DNA of 64,000 nt from Protula sp. h YS-2021 (Eukaryota > Annelida > Polychaeta > Sabellida > Serpulidae), in assembly GCA_949752745.1 (NCBI GenBank), contig OX457029.1:43324500-43388499 (forward strand), given 5' to 3'. A program made the translations under genes and the position numbers. Positions 12,704 through 25,228 of the stretch are shown here, in pieces. The notes beneath the pieces are model-generated. The model was not told the origin of the DNA. It did no database searches and saw nothing but the letters and a program-made list of their open reading frames with translations. Within the stretch, counting starts at the first letter, position 1. Every line of letters starts with the position of its first letter.

Positions 12704-14110
12704 TCACTCATACAGAAGCATCATACTCCGCACGTGCCAAAACGAGTCATTTATGTAAAAATTACTTTGTAAAGTGTTGTAGGAGAAGACTACAGTAAAC
12801 AAACAAAGGCGCCAAATAAAGAAAAACAGTGAATACAAAAATAACAACCAGAGAGTAGTCAGATGTCGAGTTCTCTGCCGTGAACACTGACAATAGCGAC
12901 GCACTGTAAAAATAAACGATAAGTGGCAAACAGCTGTGTTATCTGACAGCAGATACAAAACGCATGAGATGAGTGAGGCAATTGCTTTGGAATTTGAAGT
13001 GAAAGTTTTGAAGTCGCAAGCTAAAATATTGCCATTTGTATCTACAAAGTCACTACCAGTCCTTGAACATTTCACAACAGAATCATAACTGAGAAATGTT
13101 ATGTCGTGAATGGTGGTAACGTCTCGTAACTTAGTTGTGGCAAATCGTGTGAACTTGGTGTAATGAAAATCAATCATAGACACGTCACATGAAAGGGTAA
13201 TGAAGCAGTACCCAGCGGTATTTCACGGACCAGGTAAGCTAAAATACTGAGGTGAAATTGCATATTGCCCTTTCCGTGAAACCCGTACATCAGTGGCGTT
13301 GTCGTATTCCTTTCTATAGATGAAAGAGAATGGGTGCTTAGAAAAGCACATATTATCGAGCCGGCGAACCATTTCTACGAAGTGGATTAGTCCCGTAGTT
13401 TTGGTACCAAAGCCAAATGGTAGCACACACATGCCCACAGACATGTGAGAAGCCGATCGTACAATCGTACGTGAACGATATATCACTCCAATGCTGAATG
13501 GAGCCAAAATGTTTTTAAAAATCGATACAAGAGTACAACTAATAACCCCTGCAAAGAGAAGAGTTTATTCAGGTATCATCGACTATTCTTCGTGTTGAAC
13601 GCTATGGGAGAAATATTTACCGAACTTTTCATAGTGTCGTCGGATATTCCGAAACAAATTAACATAATTGATGATCTTATGCAGGTTGAATTGATACAGT
13701 CCGACAGTAAATCCTGAAAAATGCGAATTTTACCAATCGTCCATCAGTTTTCTTTTAGGAACATATTCAGTAGTGAAGAGATCGCACCAGATCCTAAATG
13801 GGTTGAGGCAATACAATACACGAATCTACGGAAAACGTTGTTCAGTGCCGTAATTTGTTAGGAATAACGAAATATGTTTCGCATTTTATGCGCAATTGCT
13901 CCTTCCTCACAGGCCCCATACTGAAGCTGATAAAAAATATTCAGTTTTGTCGGTGGGGACAAAAATAAGAGATAGCACCACATGAGACACGGCTTCCTTT
14001 AACCCAGGAAAAGAAACAGCACTGTAAGTACATGCCTCAACGGTTTGAGTACTAATATCACAAGAAGATGGTGTGGTACCGTGTGCTGGCAAATTTCTGA
14101 TACGGGACAA
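12704..14110 (-). other. Cluster of unrecognised minus-strand ORFs
   Basis: Three minus-strand open frames (12704-13183, 13223-13507, 13907-14110) lie in a slightly less AT-rich stretch. The first ends in a hydrophobic segment (WLLFLYSLFFFIWRLCLF) that could span a membrane. The frames do not join through obvious splice sites and are separated by stops. They may be remnants of one decayed gene or mobile-element ORF. No family was recognised. Confidence 0.25.
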
Positions 14111-15349
14111 AGCTGTAGCTAAACAGATTTTCTAATTGATACAGGACAAAGCTGTAGTTAAACAGAAACTTTTGCAGTAACATAGTCGTGTCACCATTTT
14201 CCCATTTTCGATCATGGGCATATTCAGTACTTCAAGGTCAAAACTCTCTGCTCCAATGAAAAATTGTCTACTATAACTTCAAGGTTTTGATTTAGAAATA
14301 TTAAAAAGGAGTTGAAAACCTTGCTGATTACATTCCTGGATGTTCTATTGACATGAGTGTCAAGCTTAGCTATGCTGTTTCCTAAATTGAACCACTTGTG
14401 TAATGCTACGGTTCAACCTTTATGCCACATTCTTCTGCACCACAAAATTAACCGAATGACTAAAAATATCCAAACCTTTCACATCAACCAAGGCATGATG
14501 TAAGTGTAGAATTTCATTCAAAAGTATTGCAGACTCAAAATCAGAAATTGAAGATAATCGGTAAATATGTCAAAACGTGCCATTAAAGTGTTAATCAACA
14601 AAAGCATATATGATAAATGCTAATTGTAGACACTTGCATATTTTAAATTATAATATTTTTTATTATTGCGTCTGTAGTAAGTACTTTATCCCACAATCAG
14701 TCAGTCATTGTTTTCAATTACCTGCAATTTAGATAATGAGATAAATGCTTTTTGCTAAGTTATACGTAAGTATTAGTTTCATTGTCCATAGGTCAGACTT
14801 TTGCCATATTAAGAACTACAGGAATTGATTATATAAGATGATCTTTTAATCACTATAAAACAAAAATCTATTACAAAGCTTTATATTGCAACATCACTAT
14901 TTGCAACATCACGTTTGAGTATTACAAAAAGTTACAATCCATTCTCATATCTGGTAACTGGTCTGTATGTTGCGTTGTAGAGGTATTTCGATTTGGAAAA
15001 CGTTGAACCTACAGGTTGACCTGTGACACTTTTGTTCAGTTTCCGGTTTCTCTTCCACTTTCTTAAAGGTTTTCCAATATTACGAAATAACGTAATTGCA
15101 TTAAGCCGCAATGGATTAAAATCCATTATTCAAATGCATAAAGCTTCAAATATCATTATTGTAATGCCTAAATATCCAAATTTCTCTGCACCTCTAGCTT
15201 CGACTGGCTGCCGAAAAGCTATCATACTTTCGTCTATTACAGCCTCTTTTTCTAAAACATGCAACGGTGTAAGTTTTATTATTTATTCCTTAATGGTTTT
15301 AATTACAAATCATTTACCAATTCTAGCTCAAAATAACAACAAAGCCTTT
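14111..15349. other. Intergenic, nothing recognised
   Basis: AT-rich sequence without a supported gene, RNA or repeat. Confidence 0.5.
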
Positions 15350-17220
15350 TTAACCAAACAACAAAATGTGCCTTTTATGGAAACATAACGATAACTTTAT
15401 CTTTCCTTTGCACTCAATGATAGTAGGGTCCCATGTGCCTTCAACACTACAGAATGACTCCAATACCGTATCATCTGACGTCGATTCTACATCAAACTCA
15501 GTAACATTGGAGCAGTTGTAATATACTTTGGTTTGATATGGCATTCTGCCGTACTATGTGTGCTTTCTATTATATTTACTCCAGTCCATGTGGGCAAACT
15601 CTGACAAGTGATTTCTTGAAAAACAACAAGGATTTTTTTACATTCTATTTCTGTTTGTCTGTATCAAATTTTACACATTTTAACAAGTTAGTTAAAATTT
15701 ATAGATAGTCAAAACCCATTTATGGATAAATATATATGTAGGTAGATAGACAGATAGATAGATAGATAGTTAGATAAACAGTTAGGCAGAGAAACGGTAT
15801 TCTTAGAAACTAAGAAATGTACAGAACTCGTAAACTTACTCTTGTGTTTTAAGTTCAAGAAGGGTTTTTATTTAATTAAGTAATTTAGGTTAATTGTTAT
15901 TTAACTGCTTTTCTGTCTTAGCTTCGCAGAATGGTGCCAATAGTGGTTGCCAATTACCTTCATAGTCAAAAAAGATTTGGTTGATATGCCTTTTGTCTTT
16001 AAAGCTTGAAGACACAGCATTTTATTAGTTTGTGCAACGAGTTTATATATTCCAGATAGCGTAAGCCAGTTCACGGTTTCAAGTAGAGGAAATCCGCAGG
16101 ATTACAGTGGGTAAAAAACATAAGGAAACAAAGGAAGGAAAATGTATTAAAATTGATTTTTTTCTGTCATAACGAATCATCGATAAGGTGTTAAAATTTT
16201 GTAAGAATGTGGAAAAATTTATTTATAATATTATAAGAATGGTTTTCTATACATATATTTGAAAGAGATTTTGATGTACTTCTCCGTTGATTATATGTTT
16301 CTAAGTCTCTGCTTCTATGTTTTTCCCGCAAGAAACTAAAGGTCTGTTTTTGTGTAAATATCGTGGACGAATATGTGAATCTGCTTATTTAGAGCACGTC
16401 CGCAGCTTAATCGAACAGCTTTGTAAGTGTAATTAAAGTAGTTTTATTTTCTTCTCACAAAACAAAGATAATTGGAAACATTTTTGAGATATAATAATTT
16501 TACAAAATAAGTAAAGATTTATAACGCACCGGTATCTTTCGTAACAGATATAAGTAACAATACTGCCATAAAAGTTATCTATAGTGTCCATATATGCATT
16601 CTCCACAAAAGGTGCACAGCTACAGGTCTTCCCTCTCAACAACAAAAAAAACCAAAAGGTGTTTTTACTCTTAAAAATAACCATTTACAAAGAAGACATA
16701 ATATATCGTACAATACACCACGAAGTATTAATTTAAACTTGATAGGTATTTTGAACAAGAAAGATGTCAAATTTCCTTTAAAACATTAAAATGCTAGTTT
16801 TTTAAAATTCGACTTTTTATAAGTATACGTAACTACACTTTAAGAAATTCTAAATCTAAAATTTAGGGAATTATTGCAAGTTATTATTCCATAGACTTTA
16901 TATATAAGTTGTAAGATGCAGTTGAAATATTGAATAAAATTTATTTCTTTTTATCTGTATTAATAACTTTTAACTAACAAGCCCAGTGCTACCTAGATAG
17001 CCGATGATTTGAATGCTTTCTGTTGTCATTTTAAAAATGCTGAAAGATGGTGCAAAAATTAAAGTTTGAACAAAATTGATGACATCTATACATTTGACCT
17101 TACTATACTGGCACAGATGTCCAAAGTGAAGGCTGTCACATTCACATTTAAAAGCTCGAATGAGGTCGATGCACTGAGCGCCATTGTAGCAAGGATTGCT
17201 TAGACATTCATACATTTCAC
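15350..17220 (-). CDS. EGF/sushi-domain protein, partial model
   Basis: Three exon-like segments on the minus strand. 17104-17220 encodes an EGF-like domain (ECLSNPCYNGAQC...CECDSLHFGHLCQ, six cysteines). It follows an acceptor ending TTTACAG, ends in a GTAAGG donor, and is phase 1-1 as is usual for EGF exons. A segment at about 16548-16639 starts a sushi/CCP module (CSCAPFVENAY...VTYICYERYR) with a GTGCGT donor in phase 2. A segment from about 15547 continues in the matching phase with PYQTKVYYNC and ends the module with FCSVEGTWDPTIIEC, then runs into a stop at 15350. EGF plus CCP modules point to a secreted or cell-surface adhesion or recognition protein. No signal peptide exon was found, and the acceptor of the last segment is weak. 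The gene may be incomplete, mis-modelled or decaying. Confidence 0.5.
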
Positions 17221-17442
17221 CTGTAAAGGAACAAAATGCATTTTGAAAGCCGAAGAACATAAATTGCTTTATTTTGGAGCCGCTCTCACCTTCAACGTCA
17301 AGGTTAAACTGAGGTCAAAATATCTGTTACCTTAAAGTGGTCTCCAGAAAACTCCAGAAGATGACATTTGGCAAAAGCGTAGAGGGTAATGAGTTCTCGT
17401 GAAATCCGCAATTGTTTACCTTGACATTTACATCCCGGGTCA

Positions 17443-17455
17443 AGGTCAAAGGTCA
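17443..17455 (+). promoter_or_regulatory. DR1 hexamer repeat (AGGTCAAAGGTCA)
   Basis: A perfect direct repeat of AGGTCA with a one-base spacer, the consensus for HNF4/RXR-type nuclear receptors, lies about 220 bases upstream of the EGF exon. TGACCTTTGACC-like strings are also common inside dispersed molluscan repeats, so function is doubtful. Confidence 0.2.
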
Positions 17456-17975
17456 TATATTGAAAAAGTAGTTGCATGTCGTATACTCCAAAGCCGTTGT
17501 GGTATGCACAGTTGAGTCCATCAACAGATGTGCCCTTTTGCTATATATCCTATATAAATGTTGGTGTCGAATGAGGAAAGCAACGCAGATTCCGCATGGA
17601 AGACAATTTGGGAAAACGATTCTCATTTGAAATAAACGTTTGCAATTGCTTCAGTGAGCTACAATTTTCAGCAAGTTTTCACTTTGCTACCGCCACTTAT
17701 TTCGGTTACAAATATGTTTTACCAAATACAGCATTCAAGGCTGATTCAGCATTTATGTTTACCGAGAATGCGTACTTATTGCAAATAATTCTTCAATAAC
17801 AAACAATATATGGTTAAAAGTAATTTTTAAAATATAAAATAATAGATAGTTTAAATTTGCAGTTAAATTTAAAAAAAATAGAAAAAAAACAAATAACATC
17901 AGTAACATTTAATTTGGTATTTTATCCGACTTCAGTTTACTCCCACAACGGTCTGCGTATGCATTTATCTATAAA

Positions 17976-18479
17976 CTAGAACCTCACTTCGCTAGCGAAA
18001 TGTTAAACACTTCACAAAAATTAAAACGCAAAAAAACTTCCTCCATTGGGTTATTTCATGTATAATATATTGCAAACAACACAGCTAAAATACGTCTTAT
18101 AAGCCGAGTAATGTTTGGTTTCTGTTGACTTAAGGTTTTATTGACTGATCTATTTACGCAGTGAGAGCTCGCACAAAGCTCACTGAGCAACTGTGTGTGA
18201 TGTGGTTTAAATGCTACGCATTTACTTGCAAAAAATACTCTTTTCACATGGCGTTTTAACAAAGAAAACGAAATCAAAGACGAAAATAAAAAGTGACACG
18301 CACACGTTCAAATCAAGCTCTTCATAAGTCCCAAGTTTCATGGTCGTAGGGCCCATAGTGTGAGAGAAGAAAAAGACACAAAAAATCGGAAAAACTGTCA
18401 AGAAGAAAAAAAAGGACGAATTTTGCTCGCACAAATTCATATAACACTTGCAAGCCAAAGGCTTGTCAAGTGTAAATGA
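17976..18479 (-). mobile_element. Helitron-like non-autonomous element, copy A
   Basis: Read on the minus strand it starts TCATTTACACTTG, then a CAAGCCTTTGGCTTG palindrome. It ends with a 12-nt hairpin (TTCGCTAGCGAA), a ~10-nt spacer and CTAG followed by T. TC...hairpin...CTRR inserted between A and T is the Helitron hallmark. A related element lies in opposite orientation at 29741-30275. The weak ORF inside is conserved between copies only because the DNA is. No Rep/helicase gene is present. Confidence 0.55.
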
Positions 18480-19435
18480 TGTTTTAGCCATTTTATGCAG
18501 TCTGTTTGACTGGTTTCGGCAATTAGCCATTCTGAACGCCGCATATTCAATACGACGCTTGAAAATTGTTGTAAACAAATTCTCCTTTGTTCACTCACAT
18601 TTCTTATGCAACATGATCTCATCATTCATCCGTGAAACTGAACGCTTTTGTTCATATTAAAAGTTATAGTTAATAATTACCAGTTTTCAAAAAATTAAAT
18701 ATTTCTATAGGGTGAACTGTATGTTTTTCTATTTCGTAGACACTTAACACTCATTCTATTCTTTAAAAAAGCTAGACAGCTGATTTTGACCGAAAGCTAC
18801 ATCGCCAACATATGCGCTTTTTCTTTCACCGGAAAGATGAATGACCTGAATAGGTAATCCAAAGTACACTGAAGGAGTGACGACCTCAAATTCATATTTA
18901 ACTTTAAAAGGAGCGAAAACGCAACCTACTAAATGTGGTAAAAATCCAATGCACATTTTGGTTAAAATAAACAGAATCCCTGGATAGTATCTACATACCA
19001 CTGTGTTCTAGGCATTTAGGCCATTAATCCCTGTTGATGGAGAACATGCGTTGCCTTCAAAAATGTTCCAGTGTTCTAATTGCAATTATCAGTTATTCAA
19101 TTGTCATTCTCTGGGCTTTAGGATATTATATTAAAGGGCTGAGTTAGATCAATCCAAAATTACACAGTTGCACAAAGTATGATTCAAACAACATCATTTA
19201 TCAGATCTTTGAGCAATTTTTGAAGTGGTCCACGTCTGGCCCAAATACTTCTGGCCCGAAAACCACTGGCTCAAATGCCATGGATTCATTACCAACATCA
19301 TAGTTGGATAGGAATAAAGAAGTTCTATATATATTATGGATATGGAAGAACTTAAATTAATATAAACTTAACATCGTATTTCCGCATATCACCCAAATCT
19401 GAACCTCATGGGAAACATTTAGTTCTAACCTAATA
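18480..19435. other. Intergenic; one unrecognised ORF
   Basis: Includes a minus-strand ORF at 18756-19001 (81 codons, with a Val/Phe-rich stretch), unassigned. The repeated phrases CTGGCCCAAATACTTCTGG and CTGGCCCGAAAACCACTGG near 19229-19270 resemble the style of MULE terminal repeats seen elsewhere in this window. Confidence 0.35.
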
Positions 19436-19461
19436 GTTTGTATCCGCCCATTACGCCCCCA

Positions 19462-20717
19462 TATTGATAGTCTTCCTACGATTCCGGCCTTTTACAAAAA
19501 TATGATTCGATACGCAACTGAAATTATTCGCCATCAAAACTCTGAATATGTGTTGTGGAACAATCAATTCCTTGTCGTGGGTCAACAAAGAGTTTATTAA
19601 AGAGTGGTATAAAAAAGGGGTGGTGTACATACAAGATCTGATAAAAGATGACGGCTCCTGGTTGTCTTTTGAAGCCCTTGCTTCAAAATTCAATATACGA
19701 GTAAACTTCCTTAAATACATGGGAGTGGTCAGTGCTGTTAGAAATACGATAAAAAAACACCCAATGATAAGCCATGCCTTAGCCACGCCCAGGCCCAGTA
19801 TCAACTTCAACAGCTATAATTTTACACTAAAAAGTGGGAAAAAGGGTTAATTTAGCTGACACAAAAAGCAGGGATTTCTATTGGGATTTCATCAACCTTA
19901 TTAAATCTCCGCCCGCTACCATTATAAAATGGCGCGATGAATTAAATGTACAAGAAGATATGATACATAGAAGTTTAACACTCACTAGAAGATCGGTAAA
20001 AGAACCAAAATTGCTCGCGTTACAATTTAAAATTGTACACAATGTAGTCAATTGTGGTTCAAATTTGGTAAAAAGTGGAAAATAAAGGAAGATGATACAT
20101 GTCATTTGTTTAATTTAACAAGAGATACATTAATGCATGCATTAATTGATTTTCCCACAACGAAAGAGTGGACTCGAGAAATTTTTAATAGAATAAACCC
20201 TACAGAAAATATTGTAATATCACCTATGGAATTTTTCTTTGGTGTCGAGAATTCAGCCCTGAATCTAATGCTTATGGTAATCAAAAATTACATTTGCACA
20301 ATGCGAGGATACAAAAAAATTTGTGTCTCCCTTCGTCATCATGAATGAAATATATAAAAGAATACATGTTGATAAGCAATCGCTTTCGGTGAAAAATTTC
20401 AAAAAATCGGGACATTATGCATCACTATGCCATAAAAGTGAACGTTTTATTCTGCAGTATTTCTGAGAGATGTTATAGGTGCTGGTGAGAGCCTGAAAAC
20501 ATAAAGGGGCAGGGGATAGGGTTCTGTATTCATTTCGGTGTTTTCTTTTTACTATTCATTTAAAAAAAAAACTTGCTAAATGGACAAAATCAGCGGTAAT
20601 CTAAACTTGGTGTTATGATATGCTTGTACGTAATTAATATAACCAAGTTTGATTATGTATTGTATATTGTATATTAATAAAGAGAATAAAGGGAAAAAAA
20701 AAAAAGTTGGAAAAAAA
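19462..20717 (+). mobile_element. 5'-truncated L1/Tx1-like retrotransposon
   Basis: Contains the C-terminal end of a non-LTR ORF2, a short 3' UTR with AATAAA-type signals (ATTAATAAAGAGAATAAAG) and poly-A runs. It is flanked by a 12-bp direct repeat, ATTACGCCCCCA, at 19450-19461 and 20718-20729. That repeat is part of the MULE left inverted repeat, proving insertion into it. Confidence 0.75.
19470..20348 (+). pseudogene. L1/Tx1-like ORF2, C-terminal fragment
   Basis: Pieces in different frames read through in order: IPAFYKNMIRYATEI (about 19479-19523), YVLWNNQF, then KEWYKKGVVYIQDLI...GSWLSFEALASKFNI (19548-19850), then LALQFKIVHNVVNC (19834-20085), then DTCHLFNLTRDTLMHALIDF...W (20052-20348). 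These match the layout of the region downstream of the reverse transcriptase in L1/Tx1-type ORF2 proteins, where a Cys/His-containing segment follows an LQFKILHR-type motif. At least three frameshifts make it non-functional. The endonuclease and polymerase domains are absent because the copy is 5'-truncated. Confidence 0.65.
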
Positions 20718-20836
20718 ATTACGCCCCCAGACACTTCGCCCCCGCCCATTACGGCCCCAGATCAAGAAGTGGACATTTCGCCCCCGACCTTTTTAAAAAA
20801 TTTAAACAGCTAATCCAGTATCAGCATTTATTAAGG

Positions 20837-20837
<1 letters not shown>

Positions 20838-20871
<34 letters not shown>

Positions 20872-20903
20872 AACAACAACAACAAAAAAAACAAACAAAC
20901 AAA
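20838..20903. repeat. Poly-A and (CAA)n tract
   Basis: A ~30-nt A-run followed by CAA and CAAA units, inside the MULE element downstream of the transposase pseudogene. Confidence 0.9.
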
Positions 20904-20933
20904 TCTAGCAGTTGCTGATGGTTTATCTCAGAA

Positions 20934-22395
20934 CTAATGTCCTATCTCAGTCAGTGAAACATGTACACACATCTTAATCTTCTTGGCTTTCACTACGCCA
21001 TCTGATGTTGCAGCCAACCCTCTCAAGAATTCTTGGAACGATTTTCGTCCAGCTACACGTTCGATGCACAAAGTTTTCAGGCGCCTCTGCAAGAGCACTG
21101 CATTCCTTGCGGACTCGTTTATGCGGCGGATCTCCTTGCATGTTTTGGTCAATCAGGGTTCGAACTGCTGCCTCCTCCTGTTTGATGGCGGTGATGAGAG
21201 CCTAAATTGAGGACTGTTTGTAACCCACCAAGTGGAAGAAGCGGCTGTTCCATCCCTCGCACTGGTTGTTGGTCCTGGGCTCGTACTTGAGGGTTGCCTC
21301 GTGGACATTACAGACTTTTGGCGGGAACCGCGGTGGAATCCTTCGAACATTAATATCGTTGCCGTCCTGGCCGTTTGGGATTCGAAGCCTGCGGTATATG
21401 CCTCTTAAGTTGACGCAAAATAATTCAACAGCGATTCTGCCCCTTCCGGTGTAGTTTCGCGGAGATGCTGATGTCTGTTGTTAAGGTCGTTCGGCTGCAG
21501 GAAAGCCAAGCCATCCCGCTTTCCACAACACAGTCCTTATTCCTGGATTTTGTGCCAAGTTGCCTGAGTGAGGTGATAAAAGCGCGCCCTGGTATCAAGC
21601 TCTGGTCCCAAGACAGTTTCGACAGCCCGCAGGACCGATAACTCAAAATCGCTAAGGGTGGTAACTGGACCTACCGGAAGCTCTAGAGATTCACAGTAAT
21701 CAACGATGGCTTGAAAAAAACTCTTTGCACACTGCCTGCGATTTTCCTTGGATGAGTCCGTAGACGGTAGTGACAGTCATATTGCCCAACGGAACACGAA
21801 TTATGTACAGTTGGGTCAATCCCCGACACGCCATTGAAAAATTGCGGTCCATGAACCAGGTAACTTACCGTGCTGAGTAAACGCAAAGCCGGTTGCAAAG
21901 TGAAAACCAACATACGGCCATCGGCGTCCTGCCCGTCGTCATAAAATACGAACTGTTGGGAATCATTACCAACGGTTTCACACCACTCTCCTTCTATCAC
22001 CAAAGCCTCTGCCTTGTCTGGAACTGGAGGAGCATTGTGTTGACGCTTTTGCCTAGCCTTCTTCAGAGCGTTACCTGGCCCAAGAAGAGCAAGTGCCTTA
22101 TCGGCAGATCTTAACGGCACGGCGAAATCATGGTGGCAGGTTTGTCGTGGATCTGTGTGGCTAGAGCTTTGAGGACACATTTGCTTTTGCTGCTTGGACT
22201 TTATCAAGTCGCGGATCATAACTGTGTTCTTGAGAAAGTTGTGGATTCAACAGATCCCCATAGGTTGTGACCGTCCCTCTACAAACTGTAAGACGACGAA
22301 CACACCTCCAAGAAATCCTATCGAATTTAAGCATCTTGTTATTTGTATAGAGGAAGCCACCTAGGCATAACTTTGGCTTTCCACGGTTACTTTCT
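20934..22395 (-). pseudogene. FLYWCH zinc finger-MULE transposase pseudogene
   Basis: Read on the minus strand from about 22395. First comes a FLYWCH-like finger (GGFLYTNN...ISWRCVRRLTVCRGTV, later HSYDP). Next is a linker and the start of the MULE transposase domain (FVFYDDGQDADGRMLVFT and LRLLSTVSYLVHGPQFF), in the frame at 21683-22219. After frameshifts, the middle and C-terminal parts follow: CNVHEATLKYEPRTNNQCEG, FFHLVGYKQSSI then a stop, and finally LKTLCIERVAGRKSFQEFL (20934-21152). This domain order is common in invertebrate Mutator-like proteins. Frameshifts and an in-frame stop make this copy dead. The C-terminal block ends near the left inverted repeat, as expected for a gene filling the element. 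Confidence 0.7.
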
Positions 22396-22837
22396 ATAAA
22401 TTCCTTGATATCACATTGATATTGAAATGCTGTATGAATTTCGGCCTAATCGGACTTACCGCTTATACCTAAACCAAGATGTGGATTCGTTTCACAGCAG
22501 TGATTTCAAAATTTTTCTATGGTAAAAGAGAATCCCTAAACCCAAATCGTATTATGCCAGTACTAACACAGCACCTACGACAACTACCCCTTCCCCATAC
22601 GACACGCAATTCTAATAGGATTAAAATAAATACCTACCCGTAATCCGCCTGACAAAGATGTGGCTTCGTTCCCCCGAAATAGCTTATAATAACTCTCAGT
22701 AATAATTTTCGGTTGAAATAGCGTATTAAAATCTTGGGGGCGAAATATCCACTTTTCCATCTTGGGGCGTAATGGGCGGCGGCGAAGTGTCCGGGCCGAT
22801 ATGGGCTAGGGCGTAATGTCCTGGATTCGTTTGTATC

Positions 22838-25153
22838 GTATGAGGCGCAGAATTAAAATAATCTTGTTTCTAATATAATAAAGAAGAAAATTGACTCAGC
22901 CGGCGATCTTTTCATATATTTTTCCCCAAAAAAAAATGACCCGAGCAGCGCCGAACCTTTTGCATTTTTGAAAAAATTCGTTCACCATGGGAATTATTGT
23001 TTTTTCCCGTAAACAGAGTCAAAAGATGAAAGAGCCATATGATCTATCCAACCCACCAGTTTTGAAATCGATCCAACCTTTCGTTTTCCAGATACCCTGC
23101 ACACAACATTTTGTCCACCACAGACTGAGACACACGTACACACATACAGAATGCACAAACACTATATGTCTCCCCTCAGTCGGGCGGGGGGGGGGGGGGC
23201 GGCAGGACGGGGAGGCATAATAATGCATTATGTCAAAATTGAAAGTGTTCGATACGACATGGCTACACTGGTGGAGATGTGCACTGTTCTAGTTAAAATT
23301 ACTATATTCCAGTTTGCCAGTATCTGGAGAGTGTGTGTGTGGGGGGGGGGGGGGGGATGGGGGTGTGGGGGGTTGATGCATCAACCCTTTTGTTGAGAAA
23401 TTCTGTGCAATTAAACACCGTCTTAGTTGGCAATGCAAATAGCCTGCAGCGGAAATTCAGTTCAGCAATTCGCAAAAATAACCTTGAAAGATAAGACCTC
23501 TTTGTAATGGGCCTTGTTAGGACCGGGACAAATGTTTGTTATTCAAATGTTCGCTAATGAGGGGTGAATTTAATATTGAAGGGCGGAAAAAACATACAAA
23601 TAAACAAAAACGTGTTCGGCTATTAGAATTTGTTTACTAATTAGGTGTTCACATTGATGTTCGGGCTGCAGGAGGTTTCTTTCGAAATTTACCTGTGAAT
23701 ATTTACCCATGTTTAATATATACACCAAAAGTCTAGTTTCGTTTTAATCATAACAACACACTTGGAAGTACTAAAAATATTTATTATCGATAACCATACA
23801 TGAAAAGAATACACCTGCAAGCTATTAAGAACTTGTGTTTTTTTCTCTTGATTTCACTGAAAGAGAATCATTAAAGCTTGTTCAACAAATTAAGAAAATA
23901 AACCGAAGTTGTTGCTGTTTCAATGAACACAATATGTAACCTTCGCCGAAAATAAAGCCCTTATAAAAACAAATCAAAAAATGAATCTGATATTCTTATA
24001 TTTTCTAAACAGTTGTCTTGGACAACATTCTTTCAAGCTCTACATAATAACAAATATTTCATGATTATAGTTGACTATTAATACCTAACGTTTTATCACC
24101 CTATTGTCTTAAAGAAATGAACTGTACATTAGTTTGGCAGCCACTCTTCATTTCACTTTACTTCTAATTCTATGACTAAATCTGACCTTGAGGTAGATCT
24201 GCACAACAACACACGCAGCATATGGTTAAACATTACCAGGCAAACGAAGGCTGTTTCGTAGCAACTGAATTTATCAAAATAGATCCACTCCATTTGGTAA
24301 CTTTGGTAAATACAAGATACGATTAACTGAATCCAAGTAGCTCTTGAACAACATCATAGGACACCATCTTAATGCCTCCACATTTCATTATTTTCTGCTG
24401 ACGAAATCCGATGGTTTCCTAATACAACTGAAAAGCATTATCTTGATCTATGCCCTTCACTGTGCCAGCCGTTCAACGGATGTCCACGTCTATAAAGAAA
24501 TGCAATATCTAAAATATAAAACTCGGGTTCAAGCAGAAGGCGACTAAACCGCTAAAGTAAACATTAATGAAAATAGAAAAAATATCTACTCCTTAAAAAT
24601 TACAATTGCAATTCAAAGCATTTCTATTTTATTTGCACTTCGATTATCTGCAATATATATATATACATTCGCCACTCACAAATTACTATTAACACTTGCC
24701 GAATAACTTTACGCCCCCCCCCCCCCCACCAACCAAAAAAAATCTATTTATGAGAAGAAGCAGACTCGTCCCTCCTTAATATAAACCCCGTAAACACACC
24801 ATGATCAAGAAGTTATTCAATAACTCAAGCCACCTAACGCATGACTCGCACACGGGACAGCAGAGTAAGGCCTACAATAGATCAGCACATTACCCACAAT
24901 GCATTCAATCTCTGTCTTACATAACTATATATGATACCGAACTGGCAAACTTTTTCATGGAAAATAAGCGACTTACCAGAATAACCGGTATTAGATCATA
25001 CGACGTCATCTCTATAATAACTACGAACAAACGAAATTAACCTAAGCTAAAGTAAATTGCATATTTAGACGAAAGAAACAAGTAGGGTTGAGTTCAACTC
25101 GTTCTACAGAATGTGTACACCAATGAACCCCTACAAGTACAACATTGTGCAAG

Positions 25154-25228
<75 letters not shown>

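Larger units (their letters stand above)
19445..22828 (-). mobile_element. FLYWCH-MULE DNA transposon, decayed, interrupted
   Basis: Inverted repeats of ~80 bp bound the element. The left one is split: part at 19445-19461, the rest at 20718-20792. The right one is at about 22734-22828. Shared blocks are GACACTTCGCC, GCCCATTACG, AAGTGGA(C/T)ATTTCGCCCCC. The right end begins (inverse) GAATCCAGGACATTACG. A 9-bp direct repeat, GTTTGTATC, flanks both sides (19436-19444 and 22829-22837), fitting the 8-10 bp target duplications of Mutator-like elements. The transposase pseudogene lies inside on the minus strand. Without the retrotransposon inserted in the left end, the element is ~2.1 kb. Confidence 0.75.

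Noticed and set aside
18222..18578. Conserved Phe-rich ORF shared with 29773-30048
   Set aside because: Conservation is at the DNA level, across a Helitron-like repeat; codons show no constraint and frames differ at the ends.
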